Shown here: piece by piece, positions 7,582-15,515 of the stretch
Layout of the letters: each line of letters begins with the position of its first letter
Numbering within the stretch: the stretch's first letter is position 1
Assembly (NCBI RefSeq): GCF_002434265.1
Contig: NZ_DJJS01000008.1
Location: 665,667 to 729,666, forward strand
Length of the DNA: 64,000 nt
DNA from: Pseudomonas sp. UBA6562
GTDB taxonomy: Bacteria > Pseudomonadota > Gammaproteobacteria > Pseudomonadales > Pseudomonadaceae
Direction: 5' to 3'
Made by a program: the position numbers and the translations under genes
The notes under the pieces: model-generated
The model's database searches: none
What the model saw: the letters and a program-made list of their open reading frames with translations, nothing else
Told to the model about the DNA's origin: nothing

Positions 7582-9242
7582 CACCAACTCCTGAAGCGTG
7601 CGGGTGGCTCGTACAGGCCGCCGGACCACTCGACCAGTTCGGCGATGCTCTTGGCCGCGAGCAGCGAGCGCGACGCCTGGGTGCGTTGGATGCCGAGGTC
7701 TTCGGGCAGCGCGATCAAGCCTTCGCGGCGCATGCGCGCGGTATCCTTGGGGTCGTGGCGCAGGCCGATGGCAGTGACGCCGGCCACGGCCGCGATCATC
7801 GCCTGGCGCTCTTCGAGGGTGCGCGCCTTGTACAGGTACGCAATGCCCTCTTCGGTGAGCAGGTGGGTGACGTCGTCGCCGTAGATCATCACCGGCGCCA
7901 GGGGCATGCCGGCCTGCTTCGCCACGTCGACGGCATCCAGGCGCTCGACGAAGGTGGGCTTGCCGCCCTCCTGGAAGGTTTCCACCATCTGCACCACCAG
8001 CTTGCGGCCGCGTTCGAGCATCGTCACCGGCTCGGTCATGTCCAGCCAGGCAGGTGTGGCATGGCGCCGACCGCGTGGGTCGTGGCCCATGTTCGGCGCG
8101 CCGCCGAAGCCGGCCAGACGCCCGCGGGTGACGGTCGAGGAATGGCCGTCGCCATCGACCTGCAAGGTGGCGCCGATGAACAGGTCGACGGCGTACTGCC
8201 CGGCCAGCTGGCACATCATGCGGTTGGAGCGCATCGAGCCGTCGCGGCCGGTGAAGAACACGTCCGGGCGCTGGGCGATGTAGTGTTCCATGCCCAGTTC
8301 GGTGCCGAAGCAGTGCACGCTCTGCACCCAGCCGCTTTCGATGGCCGGGATCAGCGTGGGGTGCGGGTTGAGCGTCCAGTTGCGGCAGATCTTGCCCTTG
8401 AGCCCGAGCGACTCGCCGTAGGTCGGTAGGATCAGCTCGATGGCCGCAGTGTTGAAGCCGATGCCGTGGTTGAGCGACTGCACGTTGTGTTTTTCGTAGA
8501 TGCCGCGGATGGCCATCATCGCCATCAGCACGTGCACCGGCTTGATGTGGCGCGGGTCGCGGGTGAACAGCGGCTCGATGTAGAACGGCTTGTCGGCCAC
8601 CACCACGAAGTCGACCCAGGACGCCGGGATGTCGACCCGTGGCAGGTCGCGCACATCGTCCACCAGCTGGTTGACCTGCACGATGACGATGCCGTCGCTG
8701 AACGCGGTCGGCTCGACCAGCGCCGGGGTGTCCTCGGTGCTGGCGCCGGTGTAGATGTTGCCCTCGCGGTCGGCCATGAAGCCTGCGACCAGCGCGACAT
8801 TGGGAATCAGGTCGACCAGCAGGCGCGAATACAGCTCGATGTAGGTGTGGATGGCGCCGATTTCCAACAGGCCGTCTTCGAGCAGTTGGCCGATGCGCAG
8901 GCTCTGCGGCCCGGCGAAGGAGAAGTCCAGCTTGCGCGCGATGCCCCGCTCGAACAGGTCCAGGTGCTCGGCGCGGCTGACGCTGGGCATGATCATGTGC
9001 AGGTCGTGCAGGTATTCGGGGTCGGCCTTGGCTAGGGAGCGCGAAAGGAAATCCGCCTGCTTCTGGTTGTTGCCTTCGAGCACCACCCGGTCGCCGGGGG
9101 CGATCAGCCGTTGCAGGGCTTCGACGATGCGCTCGCTGGGCAGCACCGCACCGTCGGCCAGTGTGCGTACCTGTTCGAGCCGGCGCTGCTTCTCGGCGCG
9201 CCGCCGCGACCATTGCGGTGGGGGGGAGGATGTTGTTGGCAT
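7581..9242 (-). CDS. mdcA: Malonate decarboxylase alpha subunit MdcA (acetyl-S-ACP:malonate ACP transferase)
   Basis: A 553-aa CoA-transferase-like subunit that exchanges acetyl for malonate on MdcC, regenerating malonyl-S-ACP and releasing acetate. It carries the conserved segments VVLEGNNQKQADFLSRSL (about residues 53-70), SLNHGIGFNTAAIELILPTY and GHSSTVTRGRLAGFGGAPNM. I start it at 9242 (MPTTSS) because a GGAG ribosome-binding site lies just upstream; an in-frame start 69 nt earlier would add residues not expected in the family. It is the first gene of the mdcABCDE-G-H-L-M operon. Confidence 0.94.
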   Translation of the reverse strand: MPTTSSPPPQWSRRRAEKQRRLEQVRTLADGAVLPSERIVEALQRLIAPGDRVVLEGNNQKQADFLSRSLAKADPEYLHDLHMIMPSVSRAEHLDLFERGIARKLDFSFAGPQSLRIGQLLEDGLLEIGAIHTYIELYSRLLVDLIPNVALVAGFMADREGNIYTGASTEDTPALVEPTAFSDGIVIVQVNQLVDDVRDLPRVDIPASWVDFVVVADKPFYIEPLFTRDPRHIKPVHVLMAMMAIRGIYEKHNVQSLNHGIGFNTAAIELILPTYGESLGLKGKICRNWTLNPHPTLIPAIESGWVQSVHCFGTELGMEHYIAQRPDVFFTGRDGSMRSNRMMCQLAGQYAVDLFIGATLQVDGDGHSSTVTRGRLAGFGGAPNMGHDPRGRRHATPAWLDMTEPVTMLERGRKLVVQMVETFQEGGKPTFVERLDAVDVAKQAGMPLAPVMIYGDDVTHLLTEEGIAYLYKARTLEERQAMIAAVAGVTAIGLRHDPKDTARMRREGLIALPEDLGIQRTQASRSLLAAKSIAELVEWSGGLYEPPARFRSW

Positions 9243-9322
9243 TGGAAGCTCCACGGGTCCGCTTGCGTGGAGGTCATTTAAGGACGGCGAACGGGTTCTA
9301 TCAATCAACACAGCGGGCGAAA

Positions 9323-9341
9323 CGTTACGCTCAGGTTAACG
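9323..9341. promoter_or_regulatory. Candidate LysR-type operator upstream of mdcA
   Basis: CGTTA-N9-TAACG is a perfect inverted repeat containing a T-N11-A core, about 80-100 bp upstream of the mdcA start. It overlaps the stop codon of the neighbouring LysR gene. Position and symmetry suit activator binding by MdcR, but no characterised MdcR consensus was available for comparison. Confidence 0.4.
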
Positions 9342-10229
9342 ATCCTCAGGTAAATCATTGCTTTCCAACAACCGCAAGAACTCCACCCCCGCCGGCGCCA
9401 TCACCTGCTCCGCTCGCGTGATCACGCCGATTTCGCGCACCACCCCCGGATGCGCCACCGCCACCTTGCTCACCTCGTTACGGCCCTCGTCGGCCGATTC
9501 GGGCAACAGCGCCACACCCTGCCCCTGGCGCACCAGCGCCAGCACGGTAGACATGTAGTTGGCCTCGAGCCCCGCCGCCAACGGCAGCCGCGCGTCGGCG
9601 AGCAGCCGCTCGACCAGGTTGCGCACGCTGCTGTCGCGGCCGGTCAGCAGCATGGGGTAGTCGGCCGCTTCGGCCAGCGTCACTTCGGGGCGCTTGGCCA
9701 ATGGGTGGTCGTGCGGCACGTACAGGCACAGGCGGTCTTCGAGAATCGCCTTGAAGGCCAGCCCTTGGGTCGGCCGCGCCTGCACCCCCAAGCCGAAATC
9801 CACCTCGCGCTCCAGCACCAGCGTGTCGATGCGCTGGGCCACGACGTCGCGCAGCCGCACCTCGACGCCGGGGAAGCGCTCGCGAAAGCGCTGCAACACC
9901 CCTGGCAGCAGGCCGGAACACAGCGACGGCAAGGCCGCGATGGTCAGCACACCGCGCCGGGAAGCGGCATGGTCGCGGGCCGCATCGACGATGTTGTCCA
10001 GGTCGAGCAGCAGCTTCTCCATCGGCAGCAGCGCATTCTGCCCCGCCGCCGTCAGCCCCACATGCCGCGGGCTGCGTTCGAGCAAGGCCACGCCGAGCCA
10101 GTCTTCGAGTTGCTGGATCTGCACGGTGAGTGCCGAGGGCGACAGGTTCAGGGCCGCGGCCGCCCTGGAAAAGTTGCCGCTCTGCGCCACGGCGAGAAAG
10201 GCGCGGATGAGCTGGAGCGCATTCTTCAT
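9336..10229 (-). CDS. LysR-family transcriptional regulator
   Basis: A 297-aa LysR regulator starting MKNALQLIRAFLAVAQSGNF, with a winged HTH over about residues 5-62 and an effector domain over about 90-290. It is divergent from the CitMHS-type transporter at 10360, with 130 bp between the two starts, so it very probably controls the transporter and the AtuA-like genes. It is also immediately upstream of mdcA on the same strand, but 93 bp separate them. A longer in-frame extension upstream is rejected because the LysR N-terminus begins exactly at 10229. Confidence 0.88.
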   Translation of the reverse strand: MKNALQLIRAFLAVAQSGNFSRAAAALNLSPSALTVQIQQLEDWLGVALLERSPRHVGLTAAGQNALLPMEKLLLDLDNIVDAARDHAASRRGVLTIAALPSLCSGLLPGVLQRFRERFPGVEVRLRDVVAQRIDTLVLEREVDFGLGVQARPTQGLAFKAILEDRLCLYVPHDHPLAKRPEVTLAEAADYPMLLTGRDSSVRNLVERLLADARLPLAAGLEANYMSTVLALVRQGQGVALLPESADEGRNEVSKVAVAHPGVVREIGVITRAEQVMAPAGVEFLRLLESNDLPEDR

Positions 10230-10283
10230 TTTGTTTTTCCGAACGAGGCCTGGCGAATATTTCAATTCACAGAGCGTAGCGCC

Positions 10284-10308
10284 GTTGTTATTACTCTTGC
10301 AAAACAAC
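10284..10308. promoter_or_regulatory. Inverted repeat in a divergent LysR/transporter intergenic region
   Basis: GTTGTT-N13-AACAAC lies between the divergent starts of the LysR gene (10229) and the transporter (10360). Symmetry and position suit a LysR binding site. This is inference only; other AT-rich sequence surrounds it. Confidence 0.35.
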
Positions 10309-10359
10309 AACAGGGCCTCCGCTCGCAATCGCGAACGCAGAGGCCAGAGAGGAAACCCC

Positions 10360-11652
10360 ATGCTCGCCACCCTCGGTGTCGTCACCATCCTGTGCATGCT
10401 CGTCAGCATCATGAGCAAACGCATCTCGCCCCTGGTCGCCCTGATCGCCCTGCCCATCGTCGCCGCCTTGCTCGGCGGTTTCGGCTTGAGTACCAGCGCG
10501 TTCATCATCACCGGCATCAAGAACGTCGCCCCGGTGGTGGGCATGTTCGTCTTCGCCATCCTGTTCTTCGGCATCATGACCGACGCCGGCATGCTCGACC
10601 CGATCATCGACCGCATCCTCAAGCGCGTCGGCACCCGCCCGACCCGCATCGTCATGGGCACGGCCCTGCTGGCGCTGCTGGTGCACCTGGACGGTTCGGG
10701 CGCGGTGACCTTTCTGGTGACCATCCCGGCCATGCTGCCGCTGTACACGCGCCTGGGGATGGACAAACGCATCCTGGCCTGCGTCACGGCCATGGCGGCC
10801 GGGGTCAACTTTCTGCCCTGGACCGGCCCGGTACTGCGCTCGTCGGCGGCGCTGCACGTGCCGGTGGCCGACCTGTTCCAACCGCTGATTCCGGTGCAGA
10901 TCGTCGGGCTGGTGTTCGTCTTCGCCTGCGCCTACTGGCTGGGGCGCCGCGAAGAACGGCGTCTGGGCCTGGGCCCGGACCACCTCGACGTCACCCCCCA
11001 CCAACGGGTGCTCAGCGAGGCCGAACGCGCGCTGCGCAAGCCGCGCCTGTTCTGGCCCAACCTGCTGCTGACGCTGGTGGTGATGGGCGTGATGATCGCA
11101 GGCGTGGTGGACCCGGTGGTGATGTTCATGGTCGGCACCGTGCTCGCCCTGTGCCTGAACTACCCCAACGTGGACGCGCAACGGGCGCGCATCGACGCCC
11201 ACGCCAAGACCGCGCTGACCATGGCCAGCATCCTTCTGGCCGCAGGCGTGTTCACCGGCATCATGCAAGGCACCGGCATGCTCAAGGCCATGGCCGAGGT
11301 GGCCGTGGGGCAGATTCCGGCCGGGCACGGCCAATTGATTCCGGCGGTGGTGGGCTTCCTGTCGATGCCCCTGAGCCTGCTGTTCGACCCCGATTCGTTC
11401 TATTTCGGCATCATGCCGGTGGTCGCCGAAGTCGGCAAAGCCCTGGGCGTGGACCCCATGCAAGTGGCGCAGGCGTCGCTGTTGGGCGTGCACACCACCG
11501 GCTTCCCGGTCAGCCCGTTGACACCCGCCACCTTCCTTCTGGTGGGCCTGTGCAAGATCGAACTGGCCGACCACCAGCGCTTCACCATCCCCTTCCTGTT
11601 CGCGGCCTCGGTCTTGATGACCCTGACCGCCCTGGTCATTGGAGTTTTCTGA
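10360..11652 (+). CDS. CitMHS-type organic acid transporter
   Basis: A 430-aa inner-membrane transporter with about eleven to twelve hydrophobic segments, beginning MLATLGVVTILCMLVSIMSK. The pattern HLDGSGAVTFLVTIPAMLPL (about residues 111-130) and the late SLLGVHTTGFPVSPLTPATF are characteristic of the citrate:Mg/H symporter (CitMHS) branch of the ion-transporter superfamily. RBS AGAGAGGAA precedes the ATG at 10360; a longer frame through upstream sequence is rejected. The adjacent AtuA-like genes start right after it, so its substrate is probably the di/tricarboxylate or acyl precursor they process. Confidence 0.82.
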   Translation: MLATLGVVTILCMLVSIMSKRISPLVALIALPIVAALLGGFGLSTSAFIITGIKNVAPVVGMFVFAILFFGIMTDAGMLDPIIDRILKRVGTRPTRIVMGTALLALLVHLDGSGAVTFLVTIPAMLPLYTRLGMDKRILACVTAMAAGVNFLPWTGPVLRSSAALHVPVADLFQPLIPVQIVGLVFVFACAYWLGRREERRLGLGPDHLDVTPHQRVLSEAERALRKPRLFWPNLLLTLVVMGVMIAGVVDPVVMFMVGTVLALCLNYPNVDAQRARIDAHAKTALTMASILLAAGVFTGIMQGTGMLKAMAEVAVGQIPAGHGQLIPAVVGFLSMPLSLLFDPDSFYFGIMPVVAEVGKALGVDPMQVAQASLLGVHTTGFPVSPLTPATFLLVGLCKIELADHQRFTIPFLFAASVLMTLTALVIGVF

Positions 11653-13014
11653 ATGAAAACCATACGAATCGGCGCCGGCGCCGGCTACTCGGGCGACCGT
11701 ATCGAACCGGCCATCGAGTTGGCGCAACAGGGCGAGCTGGACTACCTGGTGTTCGAATGCCTGGCCGAACGCACCATCGCCCTGGCGCAGCAAGCGCGGC
11801 TGCTCGACCCCGACGCCGGTTTCGACCCGCTGCTGGCCGAGCGCATGCGCCGCGTGCTGCCCTATGTCGGCACAGGCGACAGCACGCGGCGGCGTCTGCG
11901 CATCGTCACCAACATGGGCGCGGCCAACCCGCTGGGCGCCGCGCGTGAAATCCGCCGCATCGCGGCCGACCTGGGCCTGGCCGGCATCAAGGTGGCGGCA
12001 CTGACCGGCGACGATGTGCTCGCCACCCTGCTGCAACGCCCGCAACAGACCCTCGACAACGGCGACTCTCTAGCCGAACTGGGCGATCGGCTGATCTCGG
12101 CCAACGCCTACCTGGGTGCCGAGGGCATCGTGCAAGCCCTGCAAGCCGATGCCGACGTGGTGGTCACCGGCCGCGTCGCCGACCCGTCGCTGTTCCTCGC
12201 ACCGCAGCTGTTCGAGTTCGGCTGGCGCGCAGACGACTGGACGCGGCTCGGGCGCGGCACCCTGGTCGGGCACTTGCTCGAATGCGCCGGGCAGATCAGC
12301 GGTGGCTATTTCGCCGACCCCGGCGTCAAGGACGTGCCAGACCTGCACCGCCTCGGCTTCCCGCTGGCCGAGATCGATGCCATGGGCAATGCCGTGATCA
12401 GCAAAGTGGCCGGCACCGGCGGGCGCATCGACACTGCCACCTGCACCGAGCAACTGCTGTACGAAGTGCATGACCCGGCCGCCTACCTCACTCCCGACGT
12501 GAGTGCCGACTTCACCCAGGTGGCGTTCCAAACCACTGCCCTGGACCACGTCCGGGTACAGGGCGCAAACGGCCATACGCGCCCTGAGGCTTTGAAGGTG
12601 TCGGTCGGTTTTCTCGACGGTTGGATCGGCGAAGGGCAGATGTCCTACGGCGGCCCCGGCGCGGTCGCCCGCGGGCGCCTGGCCGAGGACATCGTGCGCA
12701 AGCGCCTGCAACTGATGGGCGTGGCCTGCGACGACCTCCGCACCGAACTGATCGGCGTCAGCGCCCTGCACGGCAACGACCTGGGCCAACGCGCCGCAGG
12801 CGAGCCCTGGGAGGTGCGCCTGCGGGTGGCGGCGCGCTGCGCCAGCAAAAGCGATGCGGTACGCATCGGCAACGAGGTGGAAACCCTCTACACCAACGGC
12901 CCCTACGGCGGTGGCGGCGCGAGCAAGTCAGTGCGCCAGGTGGTGGCGGTGGCGTCGCTGTTGCTGCCGCGTGAAGCGGTCACATTGCAGGTGCACCTGG
13001 AGGACATGGCATGA
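11653..13014 (+). CDS. AtuA-family (DUF1446) protein
   Basis: A 453-aa protein of the DUF1446/AtuA family, beginning MKTIRIGAGAGYSGDRIEPA. The conserved ADVVVTGRVADPSLFLAPQL (about 167-186) and GGRIDTATCTEQLLYEVHDP segments fit. In the acyclic-terpene utilisation cluster AtuA is thought to act on an isohexenyl-glutaconyl-CoA, but none of the other atu genes are here, so the terpene role should not be transferred. The ATG directly follows the transporter stop, and the stop overlaps the next gene by ATGA. Here the usual C-terminal part of the long AtuA form is a separate gene. Confidence 0.75.
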   Translation: MKTIRIGAGAGYSGDRIEPAIELAQQGELDYLVFECLAERTIALAQQARLLDPDAGFDPLLAERMRRVLPYVGTGDSTRRRLRIVTNMGAANPLGAAREIRRIAADLGLAGIKVAALTGDDVLATLLQRPQQTLDNGDSLAELGDRLISANAYLGAEGIVQALQADADVVVTGRVADPSLFLAPQLFEFGWRADDWTRLGRGTLVGHLLECAGQISGGYFADPGVKDVPDLHRLGFPLAEIDAMGNAVISKVAGTGGRIDTATCTEQLLYEVHDPAAYLTPDVSADFTQVAFQTTALDHVRVQGANGHTRPEALKVSVGFLDGWIGEGQMSYGGPGAVARGRLAEDIVRKRLQLMGVACDDLRTELIGVSALHGNDLGQRAAGEPWEVRLRVAARCASKSDAVRIGNEVETLYTNGPYGGGGASKSVRQVVAVASLLLPREAVTLQVHLEDMA

Positions 13015-13331
13015 GCAAGGCTACGAAACTGCGCGAACTGGCCCACAGCCGCACCGGCGACAAGGGCGACACCTCGAACATCTCGGTGATCGCCTTCGAC
13101 CCGAACGACTATCCGCGCCTGGCCGAGTGGCTGACGGTGGAGCGCGTCACGGCCCACTTCGCCGAACTGCTGGGCCCGGCAGGGCCGCCCGTTCGGCGGT
13201 ATGCGCTGCCGCAGCTGGGGGCTTTGAACTTCGTGTTGCCCGGCATCTTGCGCGGGGGGGTGACGCGGTCGTTGGCGTTGGATGCACATGGCAAGGCATT
13301 GGGGGCGGCGCTGTTGGATCTCGAGATCTGA
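13011..13331 (+). CDS. AtuA C-terminal-domain-like small protein
   Basis: A 106-aa protein starting MSKATKLRELAHSRTGDKGD, with NISVIAFDPNDYPRLAEWLT following. The opening LRELAHSRTGDKGD matches the C-terminal domain found fused in long AtuA proteins. Its ATGA overlap with the 453-aa gene upstream argues that the two polypeptides form one enzyme. The catalytic activity is not known. It is the last gene of the transporter-AtuA operon and converges on a LysE gene. Confidence 0.7.
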   Translation: MSKATKLRELAHSRTGDKGDTSNISVIAFDPNDYPRLAEWLTVERVTAHFAELLGPAGPPVRRYALPQLGALNFVLPGILRGGVTRSLALDAHGKALGAALLDLEI

Positions 13332-13358
13332 GCGCGATACCGCACAGGCACCGGCGCT

Positions 13359-14003
13359 TCAATTGCGCACGAACGCCAACCTGATCCCCAACCCCATGAA
13401 CACCCCACCCACCACACGATCCATCCACACCTGCAACGCCCGATTCCTAGACAACCCACCCGCCGCACTGCCCGCCAGCAGTGCGAAGGTGACGTCGGTG
13501 GCAAAGGCCACCAGCGCGTAGGCCAACCCCAGCACCAGGAACGAGGCGGTGTGGTGATCGCCGCCCGGCACCACGAACTGAGGGAAGAAGGAAATGAAGA
13601 ACAGCAGCACCTTCGGGTTCATCAAGGTGGTGATGAAACCCTTGCTCAGCAAGTCGCCCAGGCGGGCGCCCCGCTTGATGCCCGCGGCGGGATCGGCTTC
13701 GCTCTGCGCTTTGCCGAACGTGCCGAGAATCAGCTTCGCGCCCAGGTAGGTCAGGTACAGCACGCCCACGTACTTGACGATCGAGAACATCAACGGCGAC
13801 GCGGCGATCAGCGCCGTGAGCCCCACCACGCTGGCCAGGGCATGGGTGCAACTGCCCAGTGCCACGCCGGCTGCCGAAATCACGCCGGCGCGTCGTCCGT
13901 TGGCCACGCTTTGGCCGATGACATAGGCCATGTCCGGGCCGGGCGTGATGGACAACAGCAGTACGGACAGCATGAACAGCGGGAGGTTGTTGATATCGAG
14001 CAT
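13359..14003 (-). CDS. LysE-family amino-acid exporter
   Basis: A 214-aa membrane protein with about six hydrophobic segments. The RhtB/LysE signature SITPGPDMAYVIGQSVANGRRAG is at about residues 18-40 and GAKLILGTFGKAQ near 85. Members export amino acids or derivatives; the substrate is not predictable. RBS GGAT precedes the ATG at 14003. It stands alone and is convergent with the AtuA-like operon. Confidence 0.85.
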   Translation of the reverse strand: MLDINNLPLFMLSVLLLSITPGPDMAYVIGQSVANGRRAGVISAAGVALGSCTHALASVVGLTALIAASPLMFSIVKYVGVLYLTYLGAKLILGTFGKAQSEADPAAGIKRGARLGDLLSKGFITTLMNPKVLLFFISFFPQFVVPGGDHHTASFLVLGLAYALVAFATDVTFALLAGSAAGGLSRNRALQVWMDRVVGGVFMGLGIRLAFVRN

Positions 14004-14101
14004 GATCGATCCTGAGGCATGACCGGGATTTCAGAGGGGCTTGGCAGCTTATCACGCAGCTCGCCCCTCGCAGCCGGCCTCATTCTGTCTTTCCCGCACG
14101 C

Positions 14102-14140
14102 AAAAAAAATCACCCGCCCAGGTACTCCCGAGCGGATGAT
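14102..14140 (-). terminator. Rho-independent terminator after the cytochrome c gene
   Basis: Read on the minus strand, ATCATCCGC pairs with GCGGGTGAT (9 bp, one G-U) around a 14-nt loop, followed by eight T residues. It lies 33 bp past the stop of the cytochrome subunit and would end the gluconate dehydrogenase operon. Confidence 0.6.
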
Positions 14141-14172
14141 CGTTCAGCGCAGGCACCGTTACGGCTCAGCCA

Positions 14173-15504
14173 TCACTGCCCATGCAGCGTGCCACGCACC
14201 GACCTGACCTGATCGGCCGTCACCGCGCCGGACTCGTTGGACCAGCCGCCGCGCAGGAAGGTGGCCAGCTCCGCCACGTCCGAATCGCTCAACCGCTTGG
14301 CGAAGCCCGGCATCGGCAGCACCGACGGCGCACGTTCCGTGGAAGGCGTTTGCGCACCGGCCAGGATCACGTTGATCAACGCGCCCGGGTTGTCGGCGTT
14401 CACGACCGAAGCGCCATTCAGACGCGGGAACACATGCGGCGCGCCCTCGCCGTTGACGAAGTGGCAGGCGTTGCAGTTGTCGATGTACAGGCGCTCGCCC
14501 AGGGTCAGGTCCTTGGCCGCCGTCAGCTTGGCCGTGGTGGCCTGGTCGCGGTCGGGTTTGGCTTGGGTGACCTTGCGCTCCTTGCCTTCGAGCGACTTGA
14601 GGTAGACCGCCATGGCGGTCAGGTCGGCGTCGCTCATGTGCGAGGTGCTGTTGGCGACCACGTCCTTCATCTCGCCAGCCACCGAGGCTGAGCTGTTACG
14701 CCCGGTGCCGAGGTAGTCGACGATCTGCTCCTGGGTCCAGTGCGGCATGCCGCGCAGCGACGGCACGGCCCAGCCGTTGAGGTTTCCACCGGTGAGGTAG
14801 CCCTTGGCCGACTCGTCCAGCCCGGTTTCCTGCAAGGTCAACGCACGTGGCGTGTGGCACGAGCCGCAATGGCCCAGGCCCTGCACCAGATAAGCGCCGC
14901 GTTGCTCCTGCGCAGTGGCGCCTTCGACGGCGACCAGGGGTTTGGCCTCGTCGTCCGGCAGTGGCGAGAACAGCGTGCGCCAGTACGCCAGCGGCCAGCG
15001 GATCGACAGCGGCCAAGGGATGTCGTTGGCCTTGTTCGGCTGCTCCACGGGCGCCACGCCTTGCTTGAAGTAGGCGTACAGCGCTTGCAGGTCTTCGTTG
15101 GAGATCTTGGCGTACGAGGGGTATGGCATCGCCGGGTACAGCGCATCGCCGTTGTGGTTGATGCCGCGGCGCATGGCCCGCTCGAAGTCGCCGTAGGTCC
15201 AGTCGCCGATGCCGCTCTTGGCGTCCGGGGTGATGTTGGTGGAGTAGATGGTGCCGATCGGCGAGCCGATGCCCAGGCCACCGGCGAACGACTTGCCGCC
15301 TGGCGCGGTGTGGCAGGCCACGCAGTCGCCGACGCGGGCGAGGTATGCGCCCTTCTCCACCAGTTGCGGGGTGATGGGCTGTTCGAGCTTGGCGGTCGGG
15401 TCGCCGGAGCGGTTGAGCAGGACGCTCACGCCCCAGGCCAGCAAGGCGATGACCAGCGCGACCACCAGCAAGGTGAGCAGTATGGAACGGGATTTGTTCT
15501 TCAT
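14173..15504 (-). CDS. Triheme cytochrome c subunit of membrane gluconate 2-dehydrogenase-type enzyme
   Basis: A 443-aa cytochrome c with one N-terminal membrane anchor (about residues 7-30) and three CxxCH haem sites at residues 61-65 (CVACH), 213-217 (CGSCH) and 344-348 (CNACH), each with a later Met ligand region. This is the electron-transfer subunit that hands electrons from the flavoprotein to ubiquinone or the respiratory chain on the periplasmic face. I start it at the ATG at 15504, which has a GAGG site 9 nt upstream; a GTG 15 nt earlier is possible. It follows the GMC subunit by 11 bp. Confidence 0.9.
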   Translation of the reverse strand: MKNKSRSILLTLLVVALVIALLAWGVSVLLNRSGDPTAKLEQPITPQLVEKGAYLARVGDCVACHTAPGGKSFAGGLGIGSPIGTIYSTNITPDAKSGIGDWTYGDFERAMRRGINHNGDALYPAMPYPSYAKISNEDLQALYAYFKQGVAPVEQPNKANDIPWPLSIRWPLAYWRTLFSPLPDDEAKPLVAVEGATAQEQRGAYLVQGLGHCGSCHTPRALTLQETGLDESAKGYLTGGNLNGWAVPSLRGMPHWTQEQIVDYLGTGRNSSASVAGEMKDVVANSTSHMSDADLTAMAVYLKSLEGKERKVTQAKPDRDQATTAKLTAAKDLTLGERLYIDNCNACHFVNGEGAPHVFPRLNGASVVNADNPGALINVILAGAQTPSTERAPSVLPMPGFAKRLSDSDVAELATFLRGGWSNESGAVTADQVRSVRGTLHGQ

Positions 15505-15515
15505 CGTCTCGTTCC

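Noticed and set aside
9336..10808. LysR gene extended to 490 codons
   Set aside because: The LysR fold begins exactly at 10229; the extra part runs through the divergent promoter and the start of the transporter gene on the other strand.
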